Below, in pieces: positions 50,901-58,874 of a stretch of DNA of 64,000 nucleotides; the stretch's first letter is position 1; every line of letters starts with the position of its first letter. The position numbers were made by a program, and so were the translations under genes. Below the pieces are notes generated by a model. The model did not search any database, was not told the origin of the DNA, and was given only the letters and a program-made list of their open reading frames with translations. The stretch covers positions 1-64,000 of the forward strand of contig QGGY01000012.1 in NCBI GenBank assembly GCA_003148945.1, written 5' to 3'. Source of the DNA: Murimonas intestini. Lineage in GTDB: Bacteria > Bacillota > Clostridia > Lachnospirales > Lachnospiraceae.

Positions 50901-53900
50901 CTGAATCTTTTTCCGTCCACCTGAACATTTTGTTGATCTCAAAGCTGCCCATCTTATAGTTTGTGAACTCAACAGACTCTTTGGCATCTGTTGAATTATA
51001 TTTGACCGTCACTTCCTGAATCGTGTTCTCACCCATGGTATATGCTACACCATTAATTGTCTGGCACGGCTTATTATCCCAGGTCTTTGAATTTGGCACT
51101 TCACGGATATAGTATGTCTTCTGTGCGCTTTTGCCATCCTCCGTCGGAAGCGTCAATTTTTCAAAGGTTAGCTTTCCATTAGCCCCAGTTAACGCTGTTG
51201 TCAAAGATGACTCCGTATATCCAACTGTTTCTCCATCCAGATCCAGAGCCTGGTCTTTTTCGGCTGCTTCCATGCTATCATAGAGGGCGAATTTAATGCC
51301 GGATAATGGGGATTTGGTTTCCTGCTCACTGTCGCCTGTACTCGTGTACCCGGTAACTGCATATTTTGTAACCTCTATCTTAAACAGTTTTTTATCCCGG
51401 ATCCATGATATCTTGTTTGTTTCTCCTTCCGCCTTGTACGCATCAACTGAGTAATCTGTCAGCGTATTGGAGGTTACCGTATACGGGCCATAAATGGTTT
51501 CATTTTTTTGATAGCCGCTTGGTGCTTCCGTTTCCTTTATATAATATTCGCCTGCGTCAAGCAGTTTTGATGTTGCCGTACCGTCAGCGTTGATAGTCAA
51601 AGTATCCACCTTGGTGCCTGTGCAGTCTGCAGTTTTATATACTCCAAACTTCGCACCCTCCATCTCCAAAGTTACGGCATCATCGTTGGCGTCTGTCTTG
51701 CGGATTTTGAATTTGCCCTGGATCGTAATATTCCTTACTGCATTGTTTCCCGTCAGGCTTGTTGTTTCAGCTGGTTCGATCTTTATCTCTCTTGCCCACT
51801 TAGCTTGTTCTTCAGTACTCCACTTATCAGGGGTTTCTGTAGGCGGCGTCTCATAAGTCTTGTTTCCTTCGCCGATACTCGTCTCAACCAGCCAATAGTT
51901 ACCTGCGTCTAATTCAAATTTTCCGTTTGTTGGTATCTTTCCGTCTTTATCAGTCATCCCTGTTGCAACAGAGGCGGCTTGACAATCACTACTAAATGAA
52001 CCATTCTCTGTTTTGAGGTAGATTTCAAAGGTTACTCCAGCCAGCGCCTTTTCATCTTCTTTTTTAACATTGCCTTGATCTGTGAACAAGCCAATCTTTT
52101 TAAGTTCCAGATAACCCTTGTGGATATTTTTAACCACAATAGGAGTATTTAGGCCTACGGTAGGTATACTTACACTATCTTGCTGCGGCACAGTCCCTCC
52201 TGTCAGCTTTCCTCCTTCAATTGTAAACTCTATGTCTTCACACTTTGTATACCCTGTATGAGATTCTTCAACCAGCTTATATGTTCCGGCCGGAAGATAA
52301 TCCGAGAGATATATGCCGTCTTCACCTACACCGGATGCCCCTTTATTAACAGCGAAGACTCCCTCATTTCCGTAGGATTTGTAAGGGTTATAGTTACCAT
52401 CATCATCCTTACGGTAGATTTCAAATGTAATCTTTGAAGTGATCAATTTGTCAGCCTGATCCACCTTCTTGAGTTTGAACCTTCCCCAGATAGCCCCATT
52501 ATAGAATTTGTTATCTGCTACCAGGTTTCCGTCCTTATCTTCCGCTGCATTTACCGCCCCAGATGTCACCTGCAGAATTACATATTTGGGATCCGATGTC
52601 TTCTCATCAGTCGACTTTTTCGCAACTGAGATAAATTCCGGTACCTTGCGGTCATTATCATACTCTTCTGCAGCAGCCTCTTCAACAATGTAAAATTTAT
52701 CGGGAGCCAGCTTAATTGAAGTGTAGATTCCGTTGCTGTCTGTATATCCGGACGCAACTGGTTTATCTGAAGCCTTCTTATATTTTGTACTGTCCTTTTC
52801 ATATGGCCCGGATCCATCTTTTACAGCTTCATACACATTGAACTTGACGCCCTCAACCCTGTATTCCTCATTTCCAGTATTGTCAAATGATAGTTTCGTA
52901 GTTTTCGAAACCTGAAGCTGGCCATATCTGGCATCTACAAAGTCCAAACCAAGCGTTTCTGAGATCTTACCATCTTCTGGTACCGTTATTGATTTTACAG
53001 TAGTATCGTATTTATAATTGCCGCCTGCCTCTGCTGATTCCGGTTCTGGCGGAAGCAGTTCTGTAAGCCAATACGTCTGTCCAGCCTTTAAATTTTCAAA
53101 TTTAAAAGTCCCCTTATCCGTCACTGCTATCTTTTGGATCTTATTTAAAACCGTATATGTTTTATCCGTTTTGTAATCCCCGTTACCCAGCAGTTTCTTA
53201 ATCTCGGCACGTTTTGTCATATCTGTTTCCAAATTTTGGTCTATGACAAACTGGACAAATGCATTTGCATCTGCTTCGGAATCGAAGAGTCCGATATACG
53301 CGCCACTAATACCCTGACCACTATCATCCTTTTTCGTTCCGGTAGCTTCATTTACCTTATAGTTTGTGATTACTGCCGTGATTTCCTCACCCGCAAGAAT
53401 CGTATATGGACCCGACCATGCGTCATCAAAGAAATATGTGTCCGGGGCTGATATCTCCTTCAGATAATATGTGTCTCCCGGCTTTAAATCATTTGTTACC
53501 GCTTCCCCATTTCCAGCCGTACCTGTCTGCATCATGGAACCTTCTGCATCGGAAGATGCCGGGGCGCCATTTGCCTTTATAAGGTAGATTATTATTCCGT
53601 TCGCGTCTGAAATTGTCTCCCTGTCATCAGGTGCAGTTTCATTATAGACGGCTTCTTTTACCTCCTTATATATGGTAAATTCTGCCGGTAACTCTATTAT
53701 ATTCCCCTGAGAATCCACCTTCCTAACCCGAAGTTTACCATATTCAGCCTCGTTATCAATTGTAACAGCGGCATCCTCCTCCGGTGTTGTCTGACCTGCT
53801 GTCACAGTAACAAGATAAGCATTTGCTGCGTTACCGCCCTCATTCAGCTTGTAATTCTCAGGTGCTTCTGTCTCAACTACCCAATACTTCCCGGCCGGAA

Positions 53901-56900
53901 GATAATCTGAAATGAACTCATATTTAATGGTTGTTTTTTCCAGTACCAAGTTGTCAGCAATCAAATCCTTCTCTATATTTTCAGAAGTAGTTGTTGAATC
54001 TGCGGTATCAGAGGCTTTGTAAATCTCTATCTCAGCACCGCTCAGAGGATAATATACGCTGCTCTTATCCTCACCATTCACCTTAAATGCCGCTCTCTTA
54101 TTTACCTTGAGTTTACCCATCAGTTCATTCTCAATAGCCCCTGAATTTAAACTGCCTGTTTCAGCAGGATCACCAGTATAAATCTTGTTTGTTTGGGCCG
54201 CTGTGATTGTAAAGTCAAACTCTTCACCGCTGCTGTAGTAGGGTACTCCATCCTTTTTGAGAACATTATCCTTCTCATCCACCGCCTGATGCTTATCATT
54301 CGACCTCTCAACCATATAATAATCGCCTGGTTCAAGCCAGCCTGATTTTGCAATGCCATTATTGTTCGTTATGATCGATGCTACAGGTGTGTCAGATGGA
54401 TCGTTCTTTTTGTAAATGTCAAATACAGCACCAGCAACTTTAGTTGTATAATCACCGTCCTGAATCTTTTCAATCTCTATTTTTCCTTTATTGGCTGTGT
54501 TCTTAATGACATGGACAATTTTTGTATAACTGTCTCCTTCCTTATTCTCTCCGGGGTCCACAGTAACTGATACGGGGGGCTTATCTTCATACCCATCCGG
54601 TGTAACCTCCACGAGCCAATAATTCCCCGGTTTCAGGTCGCTGAAGGTCACCTCGCCCTTTTGATCCGTCTTCCCTTCTGCTATAAGCTTCTTCGAATCT
54701 GCTGTATCAACAGAGGAATCCTCTGTTTCTTTCAAATAAAGCTTAAAAGTAATCTCTTCATCTGTGAGCGGAACACCTTCCTGCTCAGTCGTATCCATGT
54801 TTGTATATTTCTGAATTTTCAGATCTCCGAGCATGTCATTTTTAACTGATGTCGTTATTTCATAGATAAGCTCATTACTTATCTCCTCGCTGTCTATCCC
54901 CGGAATTGTAAAAGATCCAACCTCATCTGTCAGCACATATCCAGTTGGGGCAGAAGTTTCCTTATAATAATAAGTACTTCCCGCTTTAAGCCCTTCAAAA
55001 GTTGCCACACCATCTTGATCCGTGGTCACCGCTGCGCCAATAGGCTTTTGGGCTTCTGGATCTTCATAGAGCTGGAATTGAGCGCCCTGTAACTTTTTAT
55101 TTAAATCTTTTGAATCCACTTTCGTCAGCTGTGCTTTCACAAGCGGGTTGTTCTTGACCGTTACTACAGTCTGTGTATTCTTTTCGACACTGATGCCGTC
55201 ACCTTCCAAGATGCCATAGCCATCGCTATCGATACCTCGGATAACATCTATTGTGGAAACATATCCATTCGGTACGCCAGTTTCTTTGATATAGTATTTT
55301 GTATTCTCATCACTGACTGGAAGAAGGGGCGTCAGTACCACACCCTTGTCATTCGTGGTCAGTTTTCCTACAGGGTTACCATTTAACTCAACCTCATTCT
55401 GGCAATCTTCATCACTAAATATCTTAAATTCAGCGCCCGCAATAGGTCCTCCTGTCTTGGAGTTCTCTTTCACGATCTTAATCTGTCCCCAAGCAGCGGA
55501 ATTTGTACATGTAACGCGACATACATTACCCTCCGAAGTCGCTTCTACCGTAAAGCCTACGCGTCCAATACTTGGTGTATAGCCTTCGGGGGCTTTGGTC
55601 TCTTCGTACCAGTATGTCGCACCTGCATTCAGATAAACAGGGTTTGATGTTTCCTTTCCTGTGGCATCTGTGGTAGTCACCCAATAGCCTACTACATTTC
55701 CTCCTTCTTTTGCATCGTAAATTTCAAACTTTGCACCTGCAAGAGATGGACCAGCGATCTGCTCTTTTCCAATTGTTCCCGCCTTTTTAATATATACTGC
55801 TATCTTCTTTTTATTTTCAAATTTAGATTCTGCAACAGTATTTTGGCCGACCTGAATCCATTTTCCTTTTTCCGTTGCGACATAGTTCTCCGGAGCTTTT
55901 ATTTCCTTTACATAATACCATCCCGGCATTAAAGGTTTTGAAACAGCCTTTCCGGATTCCTGTTCCGTCTTCATCACATAGGCGGACTCTCCCTCCATAA
56001 CGAGGTTGCTTTCACTATACGAAGATTCGCTTTTCCCAAAAGGTCCGTAGAGGTTAAACTCGGCACCTTCCAGTTTCTTAGCATTATCGTCAACGTCAAC
56101 CTTTTCTATGGACAGGCACCCCTTGTTAGATGTATTCCTGTAGATCCCCTCACTGCCCTCCACATTTAACTGAGGCTTTACGATTTTATTAGCTTCTACA
56201 GTAATCTCTATGGACTCAACTCCATCTAAAGAATATTCATCCTGAAAGCTTTCCGGTATGGATATCTCTTTTAATTCATATGTGCCCGCTGCAACATTTT
56301 CAAATCTGACTTTTCCATCGCTGTCGCTTACTGCCTCATATTTAATTTCGCTATCATCTTTATTTGTCAGACTAAATCCGAATCCGGCAAGCATCCTTGT
56401 GTCTTCTTCTCCCGCAGATGTTGTCCCTTGCTTTTCGAATTCTACAATAGATTTTTGTTCAGATTTGTTGACGATCTTAACTGCATTGTTCTCCAGCCCT
56501 GTAGAATCAGAAGTTTCCACAGTCACCTGCCCACTGGCATCTATGCTTACCTTTTGGACATCTGCTGCCTTAAATCCGTCAATCCCTGATTCTTCCTTCA
56601 AGTAATAAGTTCCCGGCCTCAGTGCGCTGAAGGTTACGGTTCCGTTGTCGCCTGTCTCCTGCTTAGCCCCTGCCGCTTGTTGGCCCGTGACATCCGTGGC
56701 CACATTCTGGCAGCTGCTGTCTTTATATAGTCCAAAAGAAACAGTTCCGTAAAATGCCTGCGTTTCTTTATCCAGCAGAATTTCACTTTCAGCTATTTGT
56801 ATATATTTCTTTACTACAAGGCTGACACCTGCACCTGCCTCTTCCTTTTCTCCTAATGTAACATTTGCCTTTGACTCTCTTTGCGATGTCTCCTGACCGA

Positions 56901-58437
56901 TCAGTTTATAAGTGAGCTGAGCCGTATTTTCCAATGTATACGATTTCAGTTCCTCATTTGAAGGAGTGACATATGGTGCACGGGGATAGCGGACAACTAC
57001 CGTATATTCGGTCTTGATTGGCGTTCCCGCCTTAACAAATGGATAATTTTTTGCACTCTCTGCTGTGAGCATTTCCAGATATTTAATCGTCAATGACTCC
57101 ACAACGGTTTTGCCATTAACGGTTTTCGTATTAACGGTGTATTCACTGCCGTTTGTCAGATCTTTTCCGGCCTCATTTATTACAGACGATGCTTTCACAC
57201 TCTGAATACTTACGGCCTCTCCGCCTGTTGGTACGCCTGCTGTCGGCAGAATATCCGTTAAAGAAAATGTCTGAGCCATATTATCCATATCAAGCCGCCC
57301 CAGACGGTTCCACCCGGTCTCCTGATTCGGATTGGCTTTATAATCAGATTGACTCTGATTATAAACAGTAAGTTTATATGTAACATCATAATACTGCCCA
57401 TCACCTGTAAGGACAGTCTCTCCGACCCGTTCCTTTTTTACATTCCAGCCGTCGTCTGCGGTTACTGTCAAATCCGCTGTCTTTGTAATATTGATTCCTA
57501 CTCCCACTGAAGTTGATGATTCTGTATAAGTAAGCTTCAATGTTGAAGGAATATTTAAAGTCGTATTATCTGCAAATATAAAATTATCTACTTGCAGTGA
57601 CAAGTCAATTGACCTTCCAGTTCCTGTATCAAGATCGTTCTTCAACTGGAAAACCAGTATAGTGCTTCCATCTTGCAGAATCGTCTTGCTTTCTGACAGA
57701 ATATCATCTCCGCCAGACCGTGCCACATATGACACACCCTTCGGAAGCGTGACTGAAATAGTGGGAGATTCATATTTTCCTCCACCGGGTACCGTATACT
57801 GCAGATGATAATTCACAGCATCGCCTGCCACTACAGTAGACTGGCTCAATTCGGCCGTCAGATCAAAACCATGGGTATCACCTGCCGCACGTGAACTCCC
57901 CAGCGCCCTGTTTGCCGCCTTTGGAACCTCTGTCTCTGATTCTGACTCTGACTCTGATTCCGTCTGACTCTCACTCTGTATCTCTTCTGTCTGGGCCTGT
58001 GTCTCTGATTCATTTGTCTGAGGCTGTGTCTCCGGTGCATTTGTCTGAGGCTGCGTCTCCGGTGCACTTGTCTGAGGCTGCGTCTCTGGTGCACTTGTCT
58101 GAGGCTGTGTCTCCGGTGCATTTGTCTGAGGCTGCGTCTCTGGTGCACTTGTCTGAGGCTGCGTCTCTGGTGCACTTGTCTGAGACTGCGTCTCTGGCGC
58201 GTTTGTCTGGGCCTGTGTTTCTGGCACAGCTGCCTGCGTCTGTATCTCTGCCACAGGCGCGGCGTTCCCTTCATTCTCTCCTGTATTTTCCGTCACAGCT
58301 TCTGTATCAGCCGCACTTGCCAGTACCTGCGGCAGTGATGTTATGCCATCTGAGCTGACCAGCAAAAGTACTGCCAGCGTCATGGCCACCAGTCTTTTCC
58401 ATATTGAAAAAACTGATCTTCTGTTCTTGTTTTCCAT
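44962..58437 (-). CDS. Giant SpaA/Cna-B and SdrD-B repeat surface adhesin (4491 residues)
   Basis: A YSIRK-like signal region (RRSVFSIWKRLVAMTLAVLLL) is followed by a nine-residue PETQPQTSA repeat (72-150), a Ser/Glu tract, and a collagen-adhesin-like head (about 185-535). About 20 SpaA/Cna-B domains follow (540-2980), most beginning GxLxIxK and ending in a YYLKEISAP-like E-box, the Lys/Glu layout of self-formed isopeptide bonds. A non-repeat segment (about 2980-3690) leads to five SdrD-B domains (3690-4400; GDYVWLDTNKNGIQDPDE and kin). The end is Arg/Thr-rich with SKTGDD (4456-4461), a membrane helix and KKKRRRVKE. It resembles a sortase substrate, but the P of LPxTG is absent. No sortase gene is in the window. 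ATG follows GGAGG by 7 nt. Confidence 0.93.
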   Translation of the reverse strand: MENKNRRSVFSIWKRLVAMTLAVLLLVSSDGITSLPQVLASAADTEAVTENTGENEGNAAPVAEIQTQAAVPETQAQTNAPETQSQTSAPETQPQTSAPETQPQTNAPETQPQTSAPETQPQTSAPETQPQTNAPETQPQTNESETQAQTEEIQSESQTESESESESETEVPKAANRALGSSRAAGDTHGFDLTAELSQSTVVAGDAVNYHLQYTVPGGGKYESPTISVTLPKGVSYVARSGGDDILSESKTILQDGSTILVFQLKNDLDTGTGRSIDLSLQVDNFIFADNTTLNIPSTLKLTYTESSTSVGVGINITKTADLTVTADDGWNVKKERVGETVLTGDGQYYDVTYKLTVYNQSQSDYKANPNQETGWNRLGRLDMDNMAQTFSLTDILPTAGVPTGGEAVSIQSVKASSVINEAGKDLTNGSEYTVNTKTVNGKTVVESLTIKYLEMLTAESAKNYPFVKAGTPIKTEYTVVVRYPRAPYVTPSNEELKSYTLENTAQLTYKLIGQETSQRESKANVTLGEKEEAGAGVSLVVKKYIQIAESEILLDKETQAFYGTVSFGLYKDSSCQNVATDVTGQQAAGAKQETGDNGTVTFSALRPGTYYLKEESGIDGFKAADVQKVSIDASGQVTVETSDSTGLENNAVKIVNKSEQKSIVEFEKQGTTSAGEEDTRMLAGFGFSLTNKDDSEIKYEAVSDSDGKVRFENVAAGTYELKEISIPESFQDEYSLDGVESIEITVEANKIVKPQLNVEGSEGIYRNTSNKGCLSIEKVDVDDNAKKLEGAEFNLYGPFGKSESSYSESNLVMEGESAYVMKTEQESGKAVSKPLMPGWYYVKEIKAPENYVATEKGKWIQVGQNTVAESKFENKKKIAVYIKKAGTIGKEQIAGPSLAGAKFEIYDAKEGGNVVGYWVTTTDATGKETSNPVYLNAGATYWYEETKAPEGYTPSIGRVGFTVEATSEGNVCRVTCTNSAAWGQIKIVKENSKTGGPIAGAEFKIFSDEDCQNEVELNGNPVGKLTTNDKGVVLTPLLPVSDENTKYYIKETGVPNGYVSTIDVIRGIDSDGYGILEGDGISVEKNTQTVVTVKNNPLVKAQLTKVDSKDLNKKLQGAQFQLYEDPEAQKPIGAAVTTDQDGVATFEGLKAGSTYYYKETSAPTGYVLTDEVGSFTIPGIDSEEISNELIYEITTSVKNDMLGDLKIQKYTNMDTTEQEGVPLTDEEITFKLYLKETEDSSVDTADSKKLIAEGKTDQKGEVTFSDLKPGNYWLVEVTPDGYEDKPPVSVTVDPGENKEGDSYTKIVHVIKNTANKGKIEIEKIQDGDYTTKVAGAVFDIYKKNDPSDTPVASIITNNNGIAKSGWLEPGDYYMVERSNDKHQAVDEKDNVLKKDGVPYYSSGEEFDFTITAAQTNKIYTGDPAETGSLNSGAIENELMGKLKVNKRAAFKVNGEDKSSVYYPLSGAEIEIYKASDTADSTTTSENIEKDLIADNLVLEKTTIKYEFISDYLPAGKYWVVETEAPENYKLNEGGNAANAYLVTVTAGQTTPEEDAAVTIDNEAEYGKLRVRKVDSQGNIIELPAEFTIYKEVKEAVYNETAPDDRETISDANGIIIYLIKANGAPASSDAEGSMMQTGTAGNGEAVTNDLKPGDTYYLKEISAPDTYFFDDAWSGPYTILAGEEITAVITNYKVNEATGTKKDDSGQGISGAYIGLFDSEADANAFVQFVIDQNLETDMTKRAEIKKLLGNGDYKTDKTYTVLNKIQKIAVTDKGTFKFENLKAGQTYWLTELLPPEPESAEAGGNYKYDTTVKSITVPEDGKISETLGLDFVDARYGQLQVSKTTKLSFDNTGNEEYRVEGVKFNVYEAVKDGSGPYEKDSTKYKKASDKPVASGYTDSNGIYTSIKLAPDKFYIVEEAAAEEYDNDRKVPEFISVAKKSTDEKTSDPKYVILQVTSGAVNAAEDKDGNLVADNKFYNGAIWGRFKLKKVDQADKLITSKITFEIYRKDDDGNYNPYKSYGNEGVFAVNKGASGVGEDGIYLSDYLPAGTYKLVEESHTGYTKCEDIEFTIEGGKLTGGTVPQQDSVSIPTVGLNTPIVVKNIHKGYLELKKIGLFTDQGNVKKEDEKALAGVTFEIYLKTENGSFSSDCQAASVATGMTDKDGKIPTNGKFELDAGNYWLVETSIGEGNKTYETPPTETPDKWSTEEQAKWAREIKIEPAETTSLTGNNAVRNITIQGKFKIRKTDANDDAVTLEMEGAKFGVYKTADCTGTKVDTLTINADGTATSKLLDAGEYYIKETEAPSGYQKNETIYGPYTVTSNTLTDYSVDAYKAEGETNKISWIRDKKLFKIEVTKYAVTGYTSTGDSEQETKSPLSGIKFALYDSMEAAEKDQALDLDGETVGYTESSLTTALTGANGKLTFEKLTLPTEDGKSAQKTYYIREVPNSKTWDNKPCQTINGVAYTMGENTIQEVTVKYNSTDAKESVEFTNYKMGSFEINKMFRWTEKDSAGSTQNKEMPLGNVTFKIYSVADNKTNPDTSADSETFVKEITTGNPDLGEQTAVAESGQLPAGWYAVVETSVNGKPLKDYGYNPVTVWIQVKDAKVNSDYSKEGSKGSIYNESVRGSFIITKYDGKTEMLSGAEFELYKKNDKGGWDLVQSKPQTSSGDAEKKIVMTDKTYESGLLAAGEYKLREIKSPSYQRKDGTDVQFQMPKEDVFFNITAGTTVKIDIKNNPKGSIVFTKKASQYDQNDKPVTDNTVLNKCIFKLYTKAGKVYTAVQETDQSGNTKDRVFTASNGVYRMDNVDPGTYYIHEESVNTPGYSVREEFFKVVIPAGLGVEDKLVFEPAVSDNQDIMENDGVIVNDANVGSLLIKKQDQQKNPLTGAQFEVYAKDAKGKYTILKDKATVTSSDGQVTFKNLPAERGGTKYLVKETKAPDNYTLDNAFESEGVKIEQEVTVYPLSAPQLDKVNSVTFTNKKIEQGFGKFPTSITKKISDSDEKQKESVTAEKSLIDSEYAVDFTLGGYADGKNTLPAEEFYVTDDQVQLYYDAGYAVGVPDYKLMDKRQEDYKYTSVTVHKAHNKDQSQTVSVSMQYKLYGESTWRDYNGGTKYPLTAEQKFDLSSISGLQLPVTGIRVYYHNVQAGFTLDSAGQGISINAVLNRRDTITNDQMPEVRKVTNQANVTLKERYKNSQGKETTGPQISLKSNTVEAFIPTYKTELPTVTLTNVVTNNPGNNRFASGSTVAYRLTASNVQDSKADFKAPMVTFDLAPYTVLNTNFGTVGLNGNKGFRVMLQSKSSTSQGEMTSTQEIPASAYTIVEEKDVPFLGSTDALNPEGLKTSRYAFKFSDDFVLKPGDSIVIELQGIISYTKPSGDIRFDSPAYLGSNYNILSTLENPYGTSFLSKSAIVTEDQIDSTLNGGSKKNEYVSEPVVVYTIDGTGLQLQKSISKDDVYFSSVDTANVNPTDEIYYNLTLYNFSEVPGRTARIADVLPFPGDTYIINNVGRYTDIPAGEEFEEMLFQSMYVTYRNSVTGENQDGNIENIKLYYFVEDSSSANEWRDNRAAAVATINDFLENTKSVANSQPVYEAWQGKWTTELPSDLSRVTAVGAEVTFKQDALLDREHALNLHITMKTPGYTADQIEDYAGRKMVNASVASLIRAQDDGIVAAMGLADKVESNEVVAKLNLPTGSIGDQVFYDHNKNGIQDLEEGGDDERAGQGLAVKLYQRTYSSVTHDSQEVLYAVTETDGNGNYRFDGLPCNYLKKNHTSDMDDPENYVGGEFYEYRVEFEAPEGFAPTIKGAGKDREKDSDVNPDGFTDYVRLMVSSEDGKLTGQTDLSLDAGYIKPYELGNRVWLDINRDGLQNTYIDEETDEEKEEPGVPNVGVKLYKVEDENGVISDIDNPLMTTVTDQNGEYWFRNLPEGYYVVVFDISMFRKEDGYSYQYMFTDANVSGDGREELDSDAMESPELNEGDEDRIRKTKVVHLSYDAMLGVIPDPYSDDRWDAGLTVYSAIGGFCFDDENYTDMQDLYIPLPGTEVELYRVVKGKREAEPLCTATVGEDGRYFFDKLLEGQYQIHFKYPEGYTAVLPGVGTRTTDSNTEKFEGDDRTQGFTTIIDLGRDTVDRTWDAGACKLSSIGDYVWLDTNKNGIQDPDEKGIEGVTVILQSRIDGSEWTTEASTETDQNGKYIFTQLKSSKRYGKQYRVVFVFEEGVSVTTSLSGKDRGLDSDALFRIRDLGWVTAPIPILEYGTSDMTWDAGIVETVEPKGTIGDFVWYDKNRNGIQDEDEVGIGGIEVVLEMNESGTLSNESGWGVYGSTTTNSNGYYRFYDLPSGYYRVRFKIPEEYYITLYNQGTDEELDSDASREATGRWYYSRGFYLNVNVKPVDLSWDAGVYKVTDLTTTVIKREPGKTVINRTDTYKTVTRKVTRNVTRTVGGTTRTVTRKTTRKASKTGDDTDIRIWLLFALLSGTAIVFIVKKKRRRVKE
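57988..58224 (-). repeat. 27-bp tandem repeat in the adhesin N-terminus
   Basis: Eight to nine copies of a 27-bp unit encoding PETQ[PAS]QT[NS]A at residues 72-150. Pro/Thr/Gln-rich, probably an unfolded or glycosylatable spacer through the wall. Confidence 0.9.
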
Positions 58438-58608
58438 ATACTTACCTCCATAGTCTCCTATTGTTAGCTGCTGCCCTATAAATATTGCAGCCTGGCAGTC
58501 CGGGCTGCATAGAATTAATTTTATTGCCTCTCTGTATCACAGGCTTTTCCGTTGTACATTTTTATGCCTCCGGCAATAGAGGCCGGGAGGACACTTACCC
58601 ATGATGTT
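58438..58608 (-). promoter_or_regulatory. Long structured 5' leader of the giant adhesin gene
   Basis: About 170 nt lie between the promoter at 58615 and the ATG at 58437. On the minus strand I see CCTCCCGGC/GCCGGAGG (58567-58590, one bulge), a GCCT/AGGC stem and GCAGCC/GGCTGC (58487-58508). TATTGCC in the first hairpin is also complementary to GGCAATA downstream, and CTGCC near 58495 to GGCAG near 58474, so alternative folds exist. No known riboswitch core is recognised. It may regulate this costly gene. Confidence 0.45.
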
Positions 58609-58614
58609 GCTACC

Positions 58615-58642
58615 ATTATACACCAGAATGGTCACACAGCAA
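58615..58642 (-). promoter_or_regulatory. Promoter of the giant adhesin gene
   Basis: Minus strand TTGCTG (58637-58642), 16-bp spacer, TATAAT (58615-58620). It lies in the divergent gap with the shell-protein gene; between the two promoters (58643-58798) nothing else is clear to me. Confidence 0.6.
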
Positions 58643-58798
58643 TCACACAGTTTCCCTAAAACCCCACATTTTCAAATATTTTCTTTGAAAATGTACGTAA
58701 GATACGGATAATCTTTTCAGAAATTTTCAAACTCCCTGTCGCCCTCACTGTATCCTCCCCTCACCCTTCCTGTCACCACAGGAAACAGACAGTCGTAA

Positions 58799-58827
58799 TT
58801 GACAATTCCCCTTATTTTCTTTATACT
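58799..58827 (+). promoter_or_regulatory. Near-consensus promoter of the shell-protein gene
   Basis: TTGACA (58799-58804), 17-bp spacer and TATACT (58822-58827), 48 bp before the ATG. It is one of the strongest-looking promoters in the window, so this lone gene is probably well expressed. Confidence 0.8.
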
Positions 58828-58874
58828 TAAAATCAGAGTATTCTTCAGACAAGCTCTATTATACGGAGGTAAGC

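Noticed and set aside
57988-58224. CRISPR-like regular repeat
   Set aside because: Units are contiguous with no unique spacers, in frame with a signal-peptide protein, and there are no cas genes.
57891-58358. Long open frames on both strands over the adhesin N-terminal repeats
   Set aside because: They arise from the 27-bp tandem repeat being open in other frames; they lack ribosome sites and have low-complexity translations. The minus-strand adhesin frame with signal peptide explains the region.
58438-58608. c-di-GMP (GEMM) riboswitch in the adhesin leader
   Set aside because: Tempting because c-di-GMP often controls adhesins, but the conserved GEMM core and tetraloop receptor segments are not visible.
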